Of a stretch of DNA of 64,000 bases, positions 24,886 to 33,421 are shown piece by piece. Under the pieces are notes generated by a model. That model saw only the letters and a program-made list of their open reading frames with translations. It had not been told where the DNA came from and did no database searches. The stretch comes from Cecembia rubra (GTDB lineage Bacteria > Bacteroidota > Bacteroidia > Cytophagales > Cyclobacteriaceae): positions 558,001 to 622,000 of the forward strand of contig NZ_PYGF01000001.1 of NCBI RefSeq assembly GCF_003014575.1, in the 5' to 3' direction. Position 1 is the stretch's first letter, and every line of letters starts with the position of its first letter. The translations under genes and the position numbers were made by a program.

Positions 24886-25278
24886 TTATTTGTATGGTTT
24901 TGTGGCTATAGAAACATTTGCCTCCAAACCAGCGGCTATACCACCTATTTCAACCAGAAATTCCACTGGTACCTCTTTGTCGATATGCAGCACAACCTGA
25001 CCTTTTTTGTCCTGTAACAATGCTGTCAGTTCAGTTTTTATCTGATCCCTCGATACCACTCTATCATTAACGGAAAACTTGAGGTCCTTGGTTACAGTTA
25101 CCGTAATTTCCTGCATGACTATGTCAGAAGTCTCACTTGATGGAAGGTTGACAGGTAGTCCTGATGGGGTGATAAAAGAAGAAGTCAACATGAAGAATAT
25201 CAATAATAAGAAAATGATATCCGTCATTGAAGACATGCTGAATGCAGCATCAACTTTATGTTTTGACTGTAAGCCCAT
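24886..25278 (-). CDS. ExbD/TolR-family proton-channel subunit
   Basis: The 130-aa protein has a short N-terminus, one membrane helix (FSMSSMTDIIFLLLIFFMLTSSFI) and a periplasmic domain. Asp20 in SMTDIIFLLL matches the essential proton-carrying aspartate of ExbD/TolR. The periplasmic part includes VVLHIDKEVPVEFLVEI, a conserved ExbD/TolR segment. It pairs with the ExbB/TolQ protein immediately upstream (2-base gap) and the TonB-like protein downstream. Sequence alone does not separate ExbD from TolR, though operon company favours a Tol-like role. Confidence 0.92.
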   Translation of the reverse strand: MGLQSKHKVDAAFSMSSMTDIIFLLLIFFMLTSSFITPSGLPVNLPSSETSDIVMQEITVTVTKDLKFSVNDRVVSRDQIKTELTALLQDKKGQVVLHIDKEVPVEFLVEIGGIAAGLEANVSIATKPYK

Positions 25279-25280
25279 TC

Positions 25281-25970
25281 TTATTTATCCTGTAATAAGT
25301 CAATGAATTCCACGGAAGTATATTCCATACTATGGATCAATTTAGATACCTGGGTAACCAAATAGTTATAACCTAGATAAGCTACAATACCCACAACCAG
25401 ACCTGTGGCAGTTGTAATCATCGCTTCATAGATACCGGTAGAAAGCAATTTAGGAGAAACCATTCCTTCTTCCTGGGCCACTCCTATAAAGGCCCTGATC
25501 ATACCAGCTACTGTTCCCAAGAAACCAATCATTGGGGCAGCACCGGCCACTGTAGCCAATAGACCAAGATTTTTCTCCAATTTGTAGATCTCTATTTTTC
25601 CTACATTTTCAATGGAAACTTCAATATTTTTCAAAGGACTTCCAATCCTTTCAAGGCCTTTGGCTATCATATTTGCCACGGGGGTGTTTTCTCCCTGGCA
25701 AAGCATCCTGGCCTGGTCGATTTTTCCACCTTGAACAAGAATCTTTATCTGATCCATTAAATGTTTGGGCGATTTGGATGCCTTCCTAAGGGTGATCAAT
25801 TTTTCTACAAAGATGAAGATCGCCAATACAAATAATATGTAAAGGGGAATCATCATGTAACCTCCTTTGATCATTAAATCCAATAAGCCAATGCTTTGTC
25901 TACCTGGCTCCATCACTGCTAGCGTATCGGCCATCATTTGGCCATCTGTACTGATTTGCGTTAGAATCAT
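25281..25970 (-). CDS. ExbB/TolQ/MotA-family proton-channel subunit
   Basis: The 229-aa inner-membrane protein shows three membrane segments at about residues 38-58, 130-155 and 170-195. The family signature is GLLATVAGAAPMIGFLGTVAGMIRAF, followed by LLSTGIYEAMITTATGLVVGIVAYLGY. The conserved Thr in the third helix (MITTATGL) fits the channel lining. It forms the motor with the adjacent ExbD/TolR. I use the ATG ending at 25970; in-frame methionines about 11 residues later are alternatives. It starts 1 base after the SPOR gene stop. Confidence 0.92.
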   Translation of the reverse strand: MILTQISTDGQMMADTLAVMEPGRQSIGLLDLMIKGGYMMIPLYILFVLAIFIFVEKLITLRKASKSPKHLMDQIKILVQGGKIDQARMLCQGENTPVANMIAKGLERIGSPLKNIEVSIENVGKIEIYKLEKNLGLLATVAGAAPMIGFLGTVAGMIRAFIGVAQEEGMVSPKLLSTGIYEAMITTATGLVVGIVAYLGYNYLVTQVSKLIHSMEYTSVEFIDLLQDK

Positions 25971-25971
25971 A

Positions 25972-26736
25972 TTAATATTTCAAAATCCAAATTGATTCAC
26001 CAAACTCTGCCTTACTTTTTTCCATTGCTGTCAAAGCATCTGCGAAAACAGGAAATTGGCTAATTGATACTCGATAATTTGCATTGTCTCCAAACGGATA
26101 TATCACCCAAACATCGGCATTGTTTTTTAGTAAAGACTCTGCCTGTTCCAAAGCGACTTTCTGTGAAGGAGTACTCGATACAATAATAAAATAACGAACT
26201 GAAGCTCCTCTTTCTGTTATCCTGTGAACAGTTCCTGGCCCTAAAACCGATGGAGAAGGTTGTTCTTGAACAAATTCAGGGATTGTTTCCACCGGCTTAT
26301 CCTCTGTTTCTGTGACTCCAATTACTTCCTCGACTTCATCTCCCTCAACCAAAAGGTCAAGATCCGCTCCACTTTCTTCAGCCTTTTCAACCAATTCTAC
26401 CCTAGATGGCATTTGTTTTTGTTTTTCACCCTCAGGTAAAAAGTACAAGAAATATGCCATAGCTGATAAGATGATCAAAATCAACATGACCAGAGAAAAT
26501 TGTAAAGGAACCTGGCTCCGCTTTCTTGTTGCTATTGGAGTTGGACCAGCTGTTTGTTTTTCTATTTTAATTGGGTTTTTTGAAGGAATTTCAGGTTGCT
26601 TTGGCTCTTCCACTTTTTGGTTAAGGGCTCTTGCTTTGCTTTCCTCTTTTGCCTTCAATGGCGTAATTTCAACAAAAGGAAAGCCATAATCGCTTTCATT
26701 TTGCTCAGAAAACTTTTCTTTTTTTTCTTCCGCCAT
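25972..26736 (-). CDS. SPOR-domain membrane protein
   Basis: The 254-aa protein has an acidic/basic cytoplasmic N-terminus of about 75 residues. One membrane helix follows (FSLVMLILIILSAMAYFLYFL, about 79-99), then a periplasmic Glu-rich linker. The C-terminal SPOR-like domain (about 178-254) has VRYFIIVSSTPSQKVALEQAESLLKNNADVWVIYP and YRVSISQFPVFADALTAMEK. SPOR domains bind denuded septal peptidoglycan and localise proteins to division sites. Its place directly before ExbB/ExbD suggests the motor complex is brought to the septum, as the Tol system is, which is inference. It is translated towards ExbB with a 1-base gap. A 94-bp gap precedes it with no promoter motif found. Confidence 0.85.
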   Translation of the reverse strand: MAEEKKEKFSEQNESDYGFPFVEITPLKAKEESKARALNQKVEEPKQPEIPSKNPIKIEKQTAGPTPIATRKRSQVPLQFSLVMLILIILSAMAYFLYFLPEGEKQKQMPSRVELVEKAEESGADLDLLVEGDEVEEVIGVTETEDKPVETIPEFVQEQPSPSVLGPGTVHRITERGASVRYFIIVSSTPSQKVALEQAESLLKNNADVWVIYPFGDNANYRVSISQFPVFADALTAMEKSKAEFGESIWILKY

Positions 26737-26830
26737 AATTTCCTTTTCTATTTCATCACGAAACTATAAGATTTGATCCAAATGACAAACGGTATTAAAA
26801 TATGTATGGATAAAACTTTGATAATATTTC

Positions 26831-28519
26831 TTAAAATTTGAAAGTTACTCCTAAAATTCCCTGGATTCCCCTTACAGGATAATTCAGAAACCGCTGGTTA
26901 TTCCTATTTAAGAGGTTATTACCAACAGCAAAAGCTGAAAATCTTTCTGTAATCTGGTAATCTGCTTTAATCTGCAAATCTAAAATTGCAGGCAATTGAA
27001 CCAAGTTGGTTTCTTCAGGTCCAAAATTCACTAAACCCTGAATACCCCCCATCAAATTTGCATTGAACTGGAGGAGCAATCGTTCCATGGGCATAAAATT
27101 GTTATTGATCGAAACCTCCCATTCAGGACGCATAAATGCCGCACCTAAAGTACTGGTATTGTAATAGTAATAATTAGCAGATGCTATCAATCTATAAGTA
27201 TTGGCTATATGCCAGCCTATTTTAGCGTTGTAGTTAACCAACCGTGTATCATCATCATAGACCATATTAAATCTTAAAGTGTCTGAAGGGTTGTTGATGA
27301 AAAAGTGCATGTTGGTAAATTTCCCAAAAGCCAAACCCGCCTCATAAGTAAGTTCATCATTTAAAACTCCTTTAATTCCGGCTTTGGCCTTATAATTTTG
27401 AATGGTGTTCAACAAACGCTCACTTGGACCCAGAAAAGGGTTTTCCTGAACAAAATCAAAATAAGTCTTTCTTATAACATCTCCCTCAAATCCGGCGTAT
27501 ATTCCAAACTCATCAGCCAACATATAATGAGCATCTATTTGAGGGAAAAGATGGAAATCTGACTTTTTGTTCAGTGCTTCGTCATTTTCAAAAACTATAT
27601 TCGCACCCGCCTTGATATAAATTCCTGATTTTTTGTATTGTACAAATGGATTGATGCGGAAATAATTTCTTTTAATGTTCTCATAAAACTCATCCTTTGG
27701 AGAAGTCAGGGACATATCCATATGGATTCCAGTGCTTAAATCATCATCAAACCAAAAATCCCCATATGCCTTTAGGCCCAATTCATTCTCTCTGGCTTCA
27801 AACTGATCATTGAAAGTCCTGACAAACATGCCTACATCATAATTGAAATTGTCCATTTTCTCAATGTTCTGAATTCCGCCTCGGAGCTTGAAGTTGTTCA
27901 ATGTGTTTTGATTAGGGACATAATCAGCCAAAAATTCATTGGTTGGATCATAACCATAAAACTTAAACTGATGCCTATCATAATCAACTCCCCCATATAA
28001 TTGGAAAAAATCCTTAAAAAGGCTTCCATCCAATTTTACCTGTGTAAAGTTCTCTGCCGAATTGCTGCCATCTATAGGTCCTGTGTAAAAACCTTCATGC
28101 TTGACCTTTACACCGAAATTATATTCCTCTTCTTCCCAGTTATTATATCTTGCTTCCAAAATTGGAGCAGAATAATTACCATACCCAAGTCTTACAAAGC
28201 CTGGAAAAAGTTCTTCTTGCTTTCTGGGCCATTGCTTTTGAGCTGCCTCAGGTCTGATAAATTCAGGAGGCAGAGAAAGAAAATAAGGCTGAACAGTATA
28301 ATTGAAAGTACTACTGGATTTAGGAGTGGGCAAAACCGGAATCCTTTCAAATTTTCTTGGCTGTTTCGGTAATGTCAACACCCTATCTTTTCTGATAATA
28401 AACTCCTGGTCCCTTACTTCTCCAGCCTGTTGAGCTAAAAGTCCTGATTGATATCCAGAGAAAGCAAAAACCAAAAAGATTTTGGCTGTATGGATCAATG
28501 ATTTTTTAATGTTTACCAT
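26831..28519 (-). CDS. Outer-membrane beta-barrel protein (receptor-like, no plug recognised)
   Basis: The 562-aa protein has a signal peptide (KKSLIHTAKIFLVFAFSG to SGLLAQQ). A Pro/Arg-rich stretch of about 70 residues follows, then alternating hydrophobic/aromatic strands to the C-terminal Phe (GVTFKF), as in TonB-receptor-like barrels. Motifs such as TERFSAFAVGNNLLNRNNQRFLNYP near the end are typical of receptor C-termini. There is no carboxypeptidase-regulatory or plug domain, so it is not a standard TonB-dependent receptor. It lies between a giant TPR protein (11 bases upstream) and the SPOR/ExbBD genes, so it may be the outer-membrane partner of this motor. The family name is unknown to me. 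Confidence 0.75.
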   Translation of the reverse strand: MVNIKKSLIHTAKIFLVFAFSGYQSGLLAQQAGEVRDQEFIIRKDRVLTLPKQPRKFERIPVLPTPKSSSTFNYTVQPYFLSLPPEFIRPEAAQKQWPRKQEELFPGFVRLGYGNYSAPILEARYNNWEEEEYNFGVKVKHEGFYTGPIDGSNSAENFTQVKLDGSLFKDFFQLYGGVDYDRHQFKFYGYDPTNEFLADYVPNQNTLNNFKLRGGIQNIEKMDNFNYDVGMFVRTFNDQFEARENELGLKAYGDFWFDDDLSTGIHMDMSLTSPKDEFYENIKRNYFRINPFVQYKKSGIYIKAGANIVFENDEALNKKSDFHLFPQIDAHYMLADEFGIYAGFEGDVIRKTYFDFVQENPFLGPSERLLNTIQNYKAKAGIKGVLNDELTYEAGLAFGKFTNMHFFINNPSDTLRFNMVYDDDTRLVNYNAKIGWHIANTYRLIASANYYYYNTSTLGAAFMRPEWEVSINNNFMPMERLLLQFNANLMGGIQGLVNFGPEETNLVQLPAILDLQIKADYQITERFSAFAVGNNLLNRNNQRFLNYPVRGIQGILGVTFKF

Positions 28520-28530
28520 ATCCCTGAATA

Positions 28531-31518
28531 TTATTTTATACTTGATAATTTTTCTTGTGCCATTCTTCTGATTTCTTGGTTAGTAGATCTCTCTACAATT
28601 GATTCCAATGTAGCTTTGGCCTGGAATTCTTCTCCCAGCTTCAAGTAATTTTCAGCAAGGAGAATAAAGCTTCTTCCGTACCAATAGTCATAGCTGCTGT
28701 AAGGTCCTGAGAAGTCAAAAATTATGTCATTACTTTGGTTGAAATTACCCTTTTTATGGACGGACTCCGCAAGTAAAAAGAGTCCTTCTGCTCCTTGTAC
28801 TGATTTATATTCATTGATCAGGCTTCGTAATGTTTCCTCAGCCTGATTAACCTGATTGGATCTTTGGTATGCTTTGGCCTTAAGAAGCAATGCTTCAGGA
28901 ATGGCATCGCCTGTGACGCTTCCCAAGGCAATCACCCTATCTGCATAAACCAAGGAAGAATCAAATCTGGACGTTTGAAAATGTGCCTGCATCAACCCAT
29001 TCAATGCTTCATACTCTTCAATTTGGTTTCTTGCATTACGGGCGGATTCCCTGAGATACGGCAAAGCTTTTTGGAAATTTTTATTCTCCATTTCGATTGC
29101 CGCGATACGTTGAACAGCTCTAAGTCTTTGAGGAGAGGCTCTTTCCCTGTCTATTTGGTAAAAGTATTCCAATGCCCTTTCTTTTCTTCCAGCCCTATAA
29201 TGTGATTCTCCAATAAAAAAGACTGCTTCTGATCTATTTGAAGCCTGTGGATAATTTCTCAGATAGTCTTCAAAGGCCTTAATGGATTGCTCCCATGAAT
29301 TGGAGAAATAAAGGGACTTTGCAGACTCAAATTCCAGATTTTGAAGGCTTCTATTGTCTGGATTAGCGCTTCTATACCTGGAGGCATGTTGTGAGAATTC
29401 AGCAGACCTGCCCTGTAATGCCAAAGATTCCTGAAGCCCGACCAAAGCAGCCTGAGCATTGGTGGAATTAGGATGGTTCTCTAGAATCTTTTTATAGTCG
29501 TCTATAGTGGCATTATAATTCTGTAATGAGAAATTGGCCACAGCTCTTCCTTCCAATGCAAACGGAATAAAGGGGCTGTTTGGTCGGGTATTGATCAATC
29601 TGGTAAAACCATCTCTGGCCTCAGCATAGTTCGTTTCCTCCATATTGATCTGTGCCTTTTGGAATATGGCATCCTCCAAATACAAGCTGTTTGGATAATT
29701 ATTGATCAGCATGTTCATCTGCTGAATGGCTTCATTGTTCCTATTTTGAAAATTGAACACTACCCCACTTCTGAAATGCGCATAATCTATGTAATCACTT
29801 CTTTCTCTAATTGCTCTTTGGAAAATATTCTGGGCATCTGTGAATTTTTTCTGAACATAATATGTGTCCCCCAAACGGATCAGTGCCTCATCATAATTTT
29901 CTTTGTCGGGCCTTCCCTGTAAGCGGTCTACATAATTCCTGAACTGCACTTCAGCCCTTGCATATTGTTCGGAGTTGAAAAGTGCATAGCCCAAACCATA
30001 ATAGGATTTGATCAAATAGGGGTCATTCGCTCTTGGCCTACTGGCCTGAACTGCTTCATATGCCCGGATAGCCTGATTGAGATCACCTTTTCCGGCAAAG
30101 TTTTCTCCTTTCCAAAAATGCACCTGTACTACCAGATCACGGTCAATCGGAGTCGATAGAGACTTATCAAAATAGGTAGTGGCTAGGTCATGTTTTTTGT
30201 CTCTGTAATAAACAATCCCCTGATAAAAAGTGACTTTTTGGTAAGCTTCCCTGATCCTATCAGACTTTCTAGGCATTTTTTCAATATGCTCAATAGCCCT
30301 TAGGTAATTATTGGTATTGATCAGGGCATCTGTAAGCAGTCCCTCTGCTTCTCTTGCGTACCTGCCGTTGGGATAATTGTTCAAGTAGGTATCCAGGGCA
30401 TTTACTGCATCCTGAAAGCTTCCCCTTTCCAGATTCACTTTGGCATAATTGATCAAGGCATCTTCCTTGATTGACCTGTTGGCGTCACTTTTAAAAGCAG
30501 CATTAAAACTATTGGACGCAAATTGAATATTGTTCAATTTCAAGTAGGCATGTCCAAGATAATAACTTGATACTTGGCCGATCTCGTCATTATCTACTGC
30601 CGATACTTTCAGGTAATCTGTAGCCCGTTGAAAATTTTGGATTTCAAACTGGGCTATACCTGCTTTATAGATTTGAGCACGGGTAAGTTCCCCTCTTCTT
30701 GCATTGACGAAGGCATCATAATTAGCAGCTGCTTTTGAAAAATTTCTTTTTTCGAAATAAGCCTCCGCCAAGTAAAGGTGTATTTCTTCCCTCCTGTCCA
30801 AATTTCTCATATTGGCCAGAACAGGTTCCGCATAATTGATCAGATCATCTACCTGGCCTTGTTTATAGTAAGCGCCGGCAAGCATGTAAGGTACTTTGTT
30901 GGCATAAAAGGCTGATTTGTCCGCTTCTTTAAAATCAGTTATTGCGAGTGGAAAGTTGTTCTGTTCCATCGCTATAAATCCGGCATAATAATGCGCATCA
31001 AACTTATATTGGTTGTTTTGCTGTTTGACGGCATTGAAGTAACGGATTGCATTATTATTATCCTTTAATTGGAAAAAAGCATAACCGATTTTGAAATTTA
31101 CTTCAGAGCCCTTTTCAAAATCCACCTTACTGAGGTTCACTTTCTGAAATGCCCTAATGGATTCTCTATAATTCCTCTTTTCAAAAAAGAATTCACCTAA
31201 TAAAAAAGCTGCCTGATTGGTGGTTGGATGATCTGGATACTTCCTCATGAAATAATATACCAGATCAGATGCTGCCGGATCCTCTATTTTGAGAGCAGAA
31301 ACAGCATGTAAAAAATCAGCCTGCACCTGAGGCTCGTTATCCAAATCCTCCATCCTGAATTTATCGAATTCATATTTGGAAGCACTGAATAAGTTTTTAT
31401 TATAAATTTCAAAATTATCGTCAAGCTCTTTGTATTTGCTTGTTTGGTACAGACTGGATTGTCCGTAACCTGATATGCTGATGCCGGTAAGCAATAGCAG
31501 GTAAAGGCTTTTTTTCAT
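28531..31518 (-). CDS. Large secreted tetratricopeptide-repeat protein (CpoB/BamD-like repeats)
   Basis: The product is 995 aa from the ATG ending at 31518; four codons upstream is a weaker start that would mask the signal peptide MKKSLYLLLLTGISISGYGQS. Almost the whole mature protein is TPR/Sel1-like helices, probably more than 20 repeats. Examples are AAFLLGEFFFEKRNYRESIRAFQKV, DAHYYAGFIAMEQNNFPLAITDFKEA and AVFFIGESHYRAGRKERALEYFYQI. This looks like an expanded periplasmic TPR scaffold comparable in place to CpoB/YbgF of the Tol-Pal operon. It starts 16 bases after holA and is followed by the barrel gene 11 bases later. Function in envelope assembly is inferred from context. Confidence 0.85.
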   Translation of the reverse strand: MKKSLYLLLLTGISISGYGQSSLYQTSKYKELDDNFEIYNKNLFSASKYEFDKFRMEDLDNEPQVQADFLHAVSALKIEDPAASDLVYYFMRKYPDHPTTNQAAFLLGEFFFEKRNYRESIRAFQKVNLSKVDFEKGSEVNFKIGYAFFQLKDNNNAIRYFNAVKQQNNQYKFDAHYYAGFIAMEQNNFPLAITDFKEADKSAFYANKVPYMLAGAYYKQGQVDDLINYAEPVLANMRNLDRREEIHLYLAEAYFEKRNFSKAAANYDAFVNARRGELTRAQIYKAGIAQFEIQNFQRATDYLKVSAVDNDEIGQVSSYYLGHAYLKLNNIQFASNSFNAAFKSDANRSIKEDALINYAKVNLERGSFQDAVNALDTYLNNYPNGRYAREAEGLLTDALINTNNYLRAIEHIEKMPRKSDRIREAYQKVTFYQGIVYYRDKKHDLATTYFDKSLSTPIDRDLVVQVHFWKGENFAGKGDLNQAIRAYEAVQASRPRANDPYLIKSYYGLGYALFNSEQYARAEVQFRNYVDRLQGRPDKENYDEALIRLGDTYYVQKKFTDAQNIFQRAIRERSDYIDYAHFRSGVVFNFQNRNNEAIQQMNMLINNYPNSLYLEDAIFQKAQINMEETNYAEARDGFTRLINTRPNSPFIPFALEGRAVANFSLQNYNATIDDYKKILENHPNSTNAQAALVGLQESLALQGRSAEFSQHASRYRSANPDNRSLQNLEFESAKSLYFSNSWEQSIKAFEDYLRNYPQASNRSEAVFFIGESHYRAGRKERALEYFYQIDRERASPQRLRAVQRIAAIEMENKNFQKALPYLRESARNARNQIEEYEALNGLMQAHFQTSRFDSSLVYADRVIALGSVTGDAIPEALLLKAKAYQRSNQVNQAEETLRSLINEYKSVQGAEGLFLLAESVHKKGNFNQSNDIIFDFSGPYSSYDYWYGRSFILLAENYLKLGEEFQAKATLESIVERSTNQEIRRMAQEKLSSIK

Positions 31519-31534
31519 AGTTAAAAGCAACTGT

Positions 31535-32557
31535 TTAATGCATGATTTTAAATATCATTTCACGAAGTATTTCTGCCTCATCCATCCCGCCTGACTCTAC
31601 ACCTTTTGATCGTAAATCAGCTTCCTGAATATAGCCAAAACAATCAATAACCTTGCCTAAATGGTAGTTTTTTGCCGCTGTTTTATAATCTTTTAAAAAA
31701 TAAGGGTTTATCCCTAAGATTTTGGCTAATTCTGCCTCGCCCAGGTTAGCATTTGAATTTACTAAAGCTATTTTGGAAAAATAGTTGAATATCAAAATAA
31801 TCATAGGAATCAGAGGATTGCTTTTTGGATTTTGGGCGAAATAATGGATAATTTTGTTTGCCTTGACCACATCCCTAAAACCTATAGCATTCAGCAATTC
31901 GAAGTTGTTATATTCCTTATTGATACCCACATATTTTTGAATATGGTCTTTGGTAAGGGTGGTAGGTTCGGTAAAATTGATGAAAATTTTCGCCAGTTCA
32001 TTGACGATAACTTCAAGGTTGTTCCCAATACTGTCAGCCAGGAATGAGGAGGTTCTGGAATCAATTACATGGTTCTGGGATTTAACATAAGCCTCAATCC
32101 ATGCCGGCAATTGATAATCTTTGATTTTCTCTGAATTGACCAATACAGCTTTTTTATCCAATTCCTTTGCCAAAGGCTTTCTACCATCAAGCTTTTTATA
32201 CTTATGGGCAAATACAAGAATAGTACTTGGAAGTGGATTTTGGAGGTAATTTAGCAAAAGCGTATCTACTTCATCTTTGCCTAAATTTGGAATATTCTGA
32301 GCTTCTTTTACTATGACTACCTGCCGGTCAGCCATCATAGGAAATCTCCTGGCATTACTCAGTATCACATTCATAGGCGCTTCTTTTCCATACATCAGAA
32401 CCTGATTGAAACCTTTTTCATGTTCTGAAATGGCGTTCTTCTCAATGAAGTTACTGATCTGATCAATGAAAAATGGCTCCTCTCCCTGTAAAAAATAAAC
32501 CGGGGCATACTTGCCACTTTTTAGATCCTTGAGTACATCTTCTGCTTTACTGGCCAT
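31535..32557 (-). CDS. holA: DNA polymerase III subunit delta (clamp loader)
   Basis: The 340-aa protein matches HolA in length and architecture. The N-terminus has PVYFLQGEEPFFIDQISNFIE, the P-loop-like position of AAA+ delta (degenerate, as expected). The clamp-binding helix region MADRQVVIVKEAQNI follows, then STILVFAHKYKKLDGRKPLAKEL and the C-terminal collar domain (LGINPYFLKDYKTAAKNYHLGKV, ADLRSKGVESGGMDEAEILREMI). It wrenches open the beta clamp within the clamp loader. It is first in the minus-strand run leading into the envelope genes, with a good promoter match just upstream at 32574-32602. Confidence 0.93.
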   Translation of the reverse strand: MASKAEDVLKDLKSGKYAPVYFLQGEEPFFIDQISNFIEKNAISEHEKGFNQVLMYGKEAPMNVILSNARRFPMMADRQVVIVKEAQNIPNLGKDEVDTLLLNYLQNPLPSTILVFAHKYKKLDGRKPLAKELDKKAVLVNSEKIKDYQLPAWIEAYVKSQNHVIDSRTSSFLADSIGNNLEVIVNELAKIFINFTEPTTLTKDHIQKYVGINKEYNNFELLNAIGFRDVVKANKIIHYFAQNPKSNPLIPMIILIFNYFSKIALVNSNANLGEAELAKILGINPYFLKDYKTAAKNYHLGKVIDCFGYIQEADLRSKGVESGGMDEAEILREMIFKIMH

Positions 32558-32573
32558 ATTCCTGATTTAGTTT

Positions 32574-32602
32574 CAAAGATATAAAGAATTCAAATTCCCA
32601 AA
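32574..32602 (-). promoter_or_regulatory. Bacteroidota-type promoter for holA and downstream genes
   Basis: On the minus strand TTTG (32599-32602) is followed after 17 bp by TATCTTTG (32574-32581), an exact TAnnTTTG -7 element. Transcription would begin roughly 10-15 bases before the holA ATG. This is the only good match upstream of the holA-to-trmB run. Confidence 0.5.
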
Positions 32603-32649
32603 AGAAATTACAATTTTGGCCTGCATTATTTTTTAAACTTTATCCCCTT

Positions 32650-32657
32650 TATTTTTG
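32650..32657 (+). promoter_or_regulatory. Candidate -7 element for the TPR gene
   Basis: TATTTTTG matches TAnnTTTG exactly and lies 29 bases before the GTG start at 32687. No TTTG is found at the expected -33 spacing, so this is a partial match. Confidence 0.3.
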
Positions 32658-32686
32658 TATAAAATAAAACTGAAATCCAATTCAAA

Positions 32687-33412
32687 GTGAGCAATTTTGA
32701 TATTTCTATTCAATTCTTCAAAGAAGGGAAATTTGAAGAAGCATTAGTCCAGATCAATAGCTGTATTGACGAAGACGTATCAAATCCGGAATTATATTTC
32801 TTTAGGGCCAGAGTACAAAGTAGGTTGGGAAACCTTGAATCTGCCCTGGAAGACTTTGATTACCTTGTAAATAGAGAACCATATAATCCAAATTACATTA
32901 GCGATCGGGCAGTTGTCCTTCACCTTTTAAAGAGAAATGAGGAAGCTTTAGATGAATTTGACAGGGCACTGAACCTTGAACCGTTCAATGCCTATAGGTA
33001 TTCAAGCCGTGCTTACTTCAAAGATAGAATCGGGGATCTTAAAGGTGCCATTGAAGATTATGAAAAAGCAATAGAACTTGATCCTGAAGATGCTGTATCC
33101 TATAACAATAAAGGTTTGGTAGAAGAAAAATTGGGATATAAAGAAAAATCACAAAGAAGCTTCAAAAAAGCCGATGATCTTATTGGGTACAAGTCTGTAC
33201 CCACCAATAAAGTTCCTGAAGAAATAACAGAAAAAGGAGAATTTCCTAGGATAGGGAACTCTTCACAAAATTCTGAAAAGAGCATATCAGGCTTTGAAAA
33301 ACTTACATTTTCCAAATATCTGCAAACCTTAAAAAATGTGTTTACCGATAAAAGTACTCGTCATGAATTCTTGAATTTTATCAAGGCAGGTTTCAAAAAA
33401 AGGGCTGATTAA
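32687..33412 (+). CDS. Cytoplasmic tetratricopeptide-repeat protein
   Basis: The 241-aa protein consists of about five TPR units in its first 165 residues (for example DYLVNREPYNPNYISDRAVVLHLLKRNEEALDEFDRAL and AIEDYEKAIELDPEDAVSYNNKG). A charged C-terminal tail of about 75 residues (FEKLTFSKYLQTLKNVFTD) follows. No signal peptide is seen. The start is a GTG (GTG AGC AAT TTT), since there is no in-frame methionine before the first repeat. TPRs mediate protein-protein contacts; no specific role can be assigned. Its last codons (KKRAD and stop) lie inside a hairpin shared with the convergent universal stress gene. Confidence 0.85.
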   Translation: MSNFDISIQFFKEGKFEEALVQINSCIDEDVSNPELYFFRARVQSRLGNLESALEDFDYLVNREPYNPNYISDRAVVLHLLKRNEEALDEFDRALNLEPFNAYRYSSRAYFKDRIGDLKGAIEDYEKAIELDPEDAVSYNNKGLVEEKLGYKEKSQRSFKKADDLIGYKSVPTNKVPEEITEKGEFPRIGNSSQNSEKSISGFEKLTFSKYLQTLKNVFTDKSTRHEFLNFIKAGFKKRAD

Positions 33413-33421
33413 GCCCTTTTT
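33397..33421. terminator. Bidirectional terminator containing both stop codons of a convergent gene pair
   Basis: AAAAAGGGCT (33397-33406), loop GATTA and AGCCCTTTTT (33412-33421) form a perfect 10-bp stem with a T-tract in each direction. The TPR gene stops at 33410-33412 and the convergent stress-protein gene at 33409-33411, so both stops are in or at the loop and the stem is coding for both. Confidence 0.8.
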
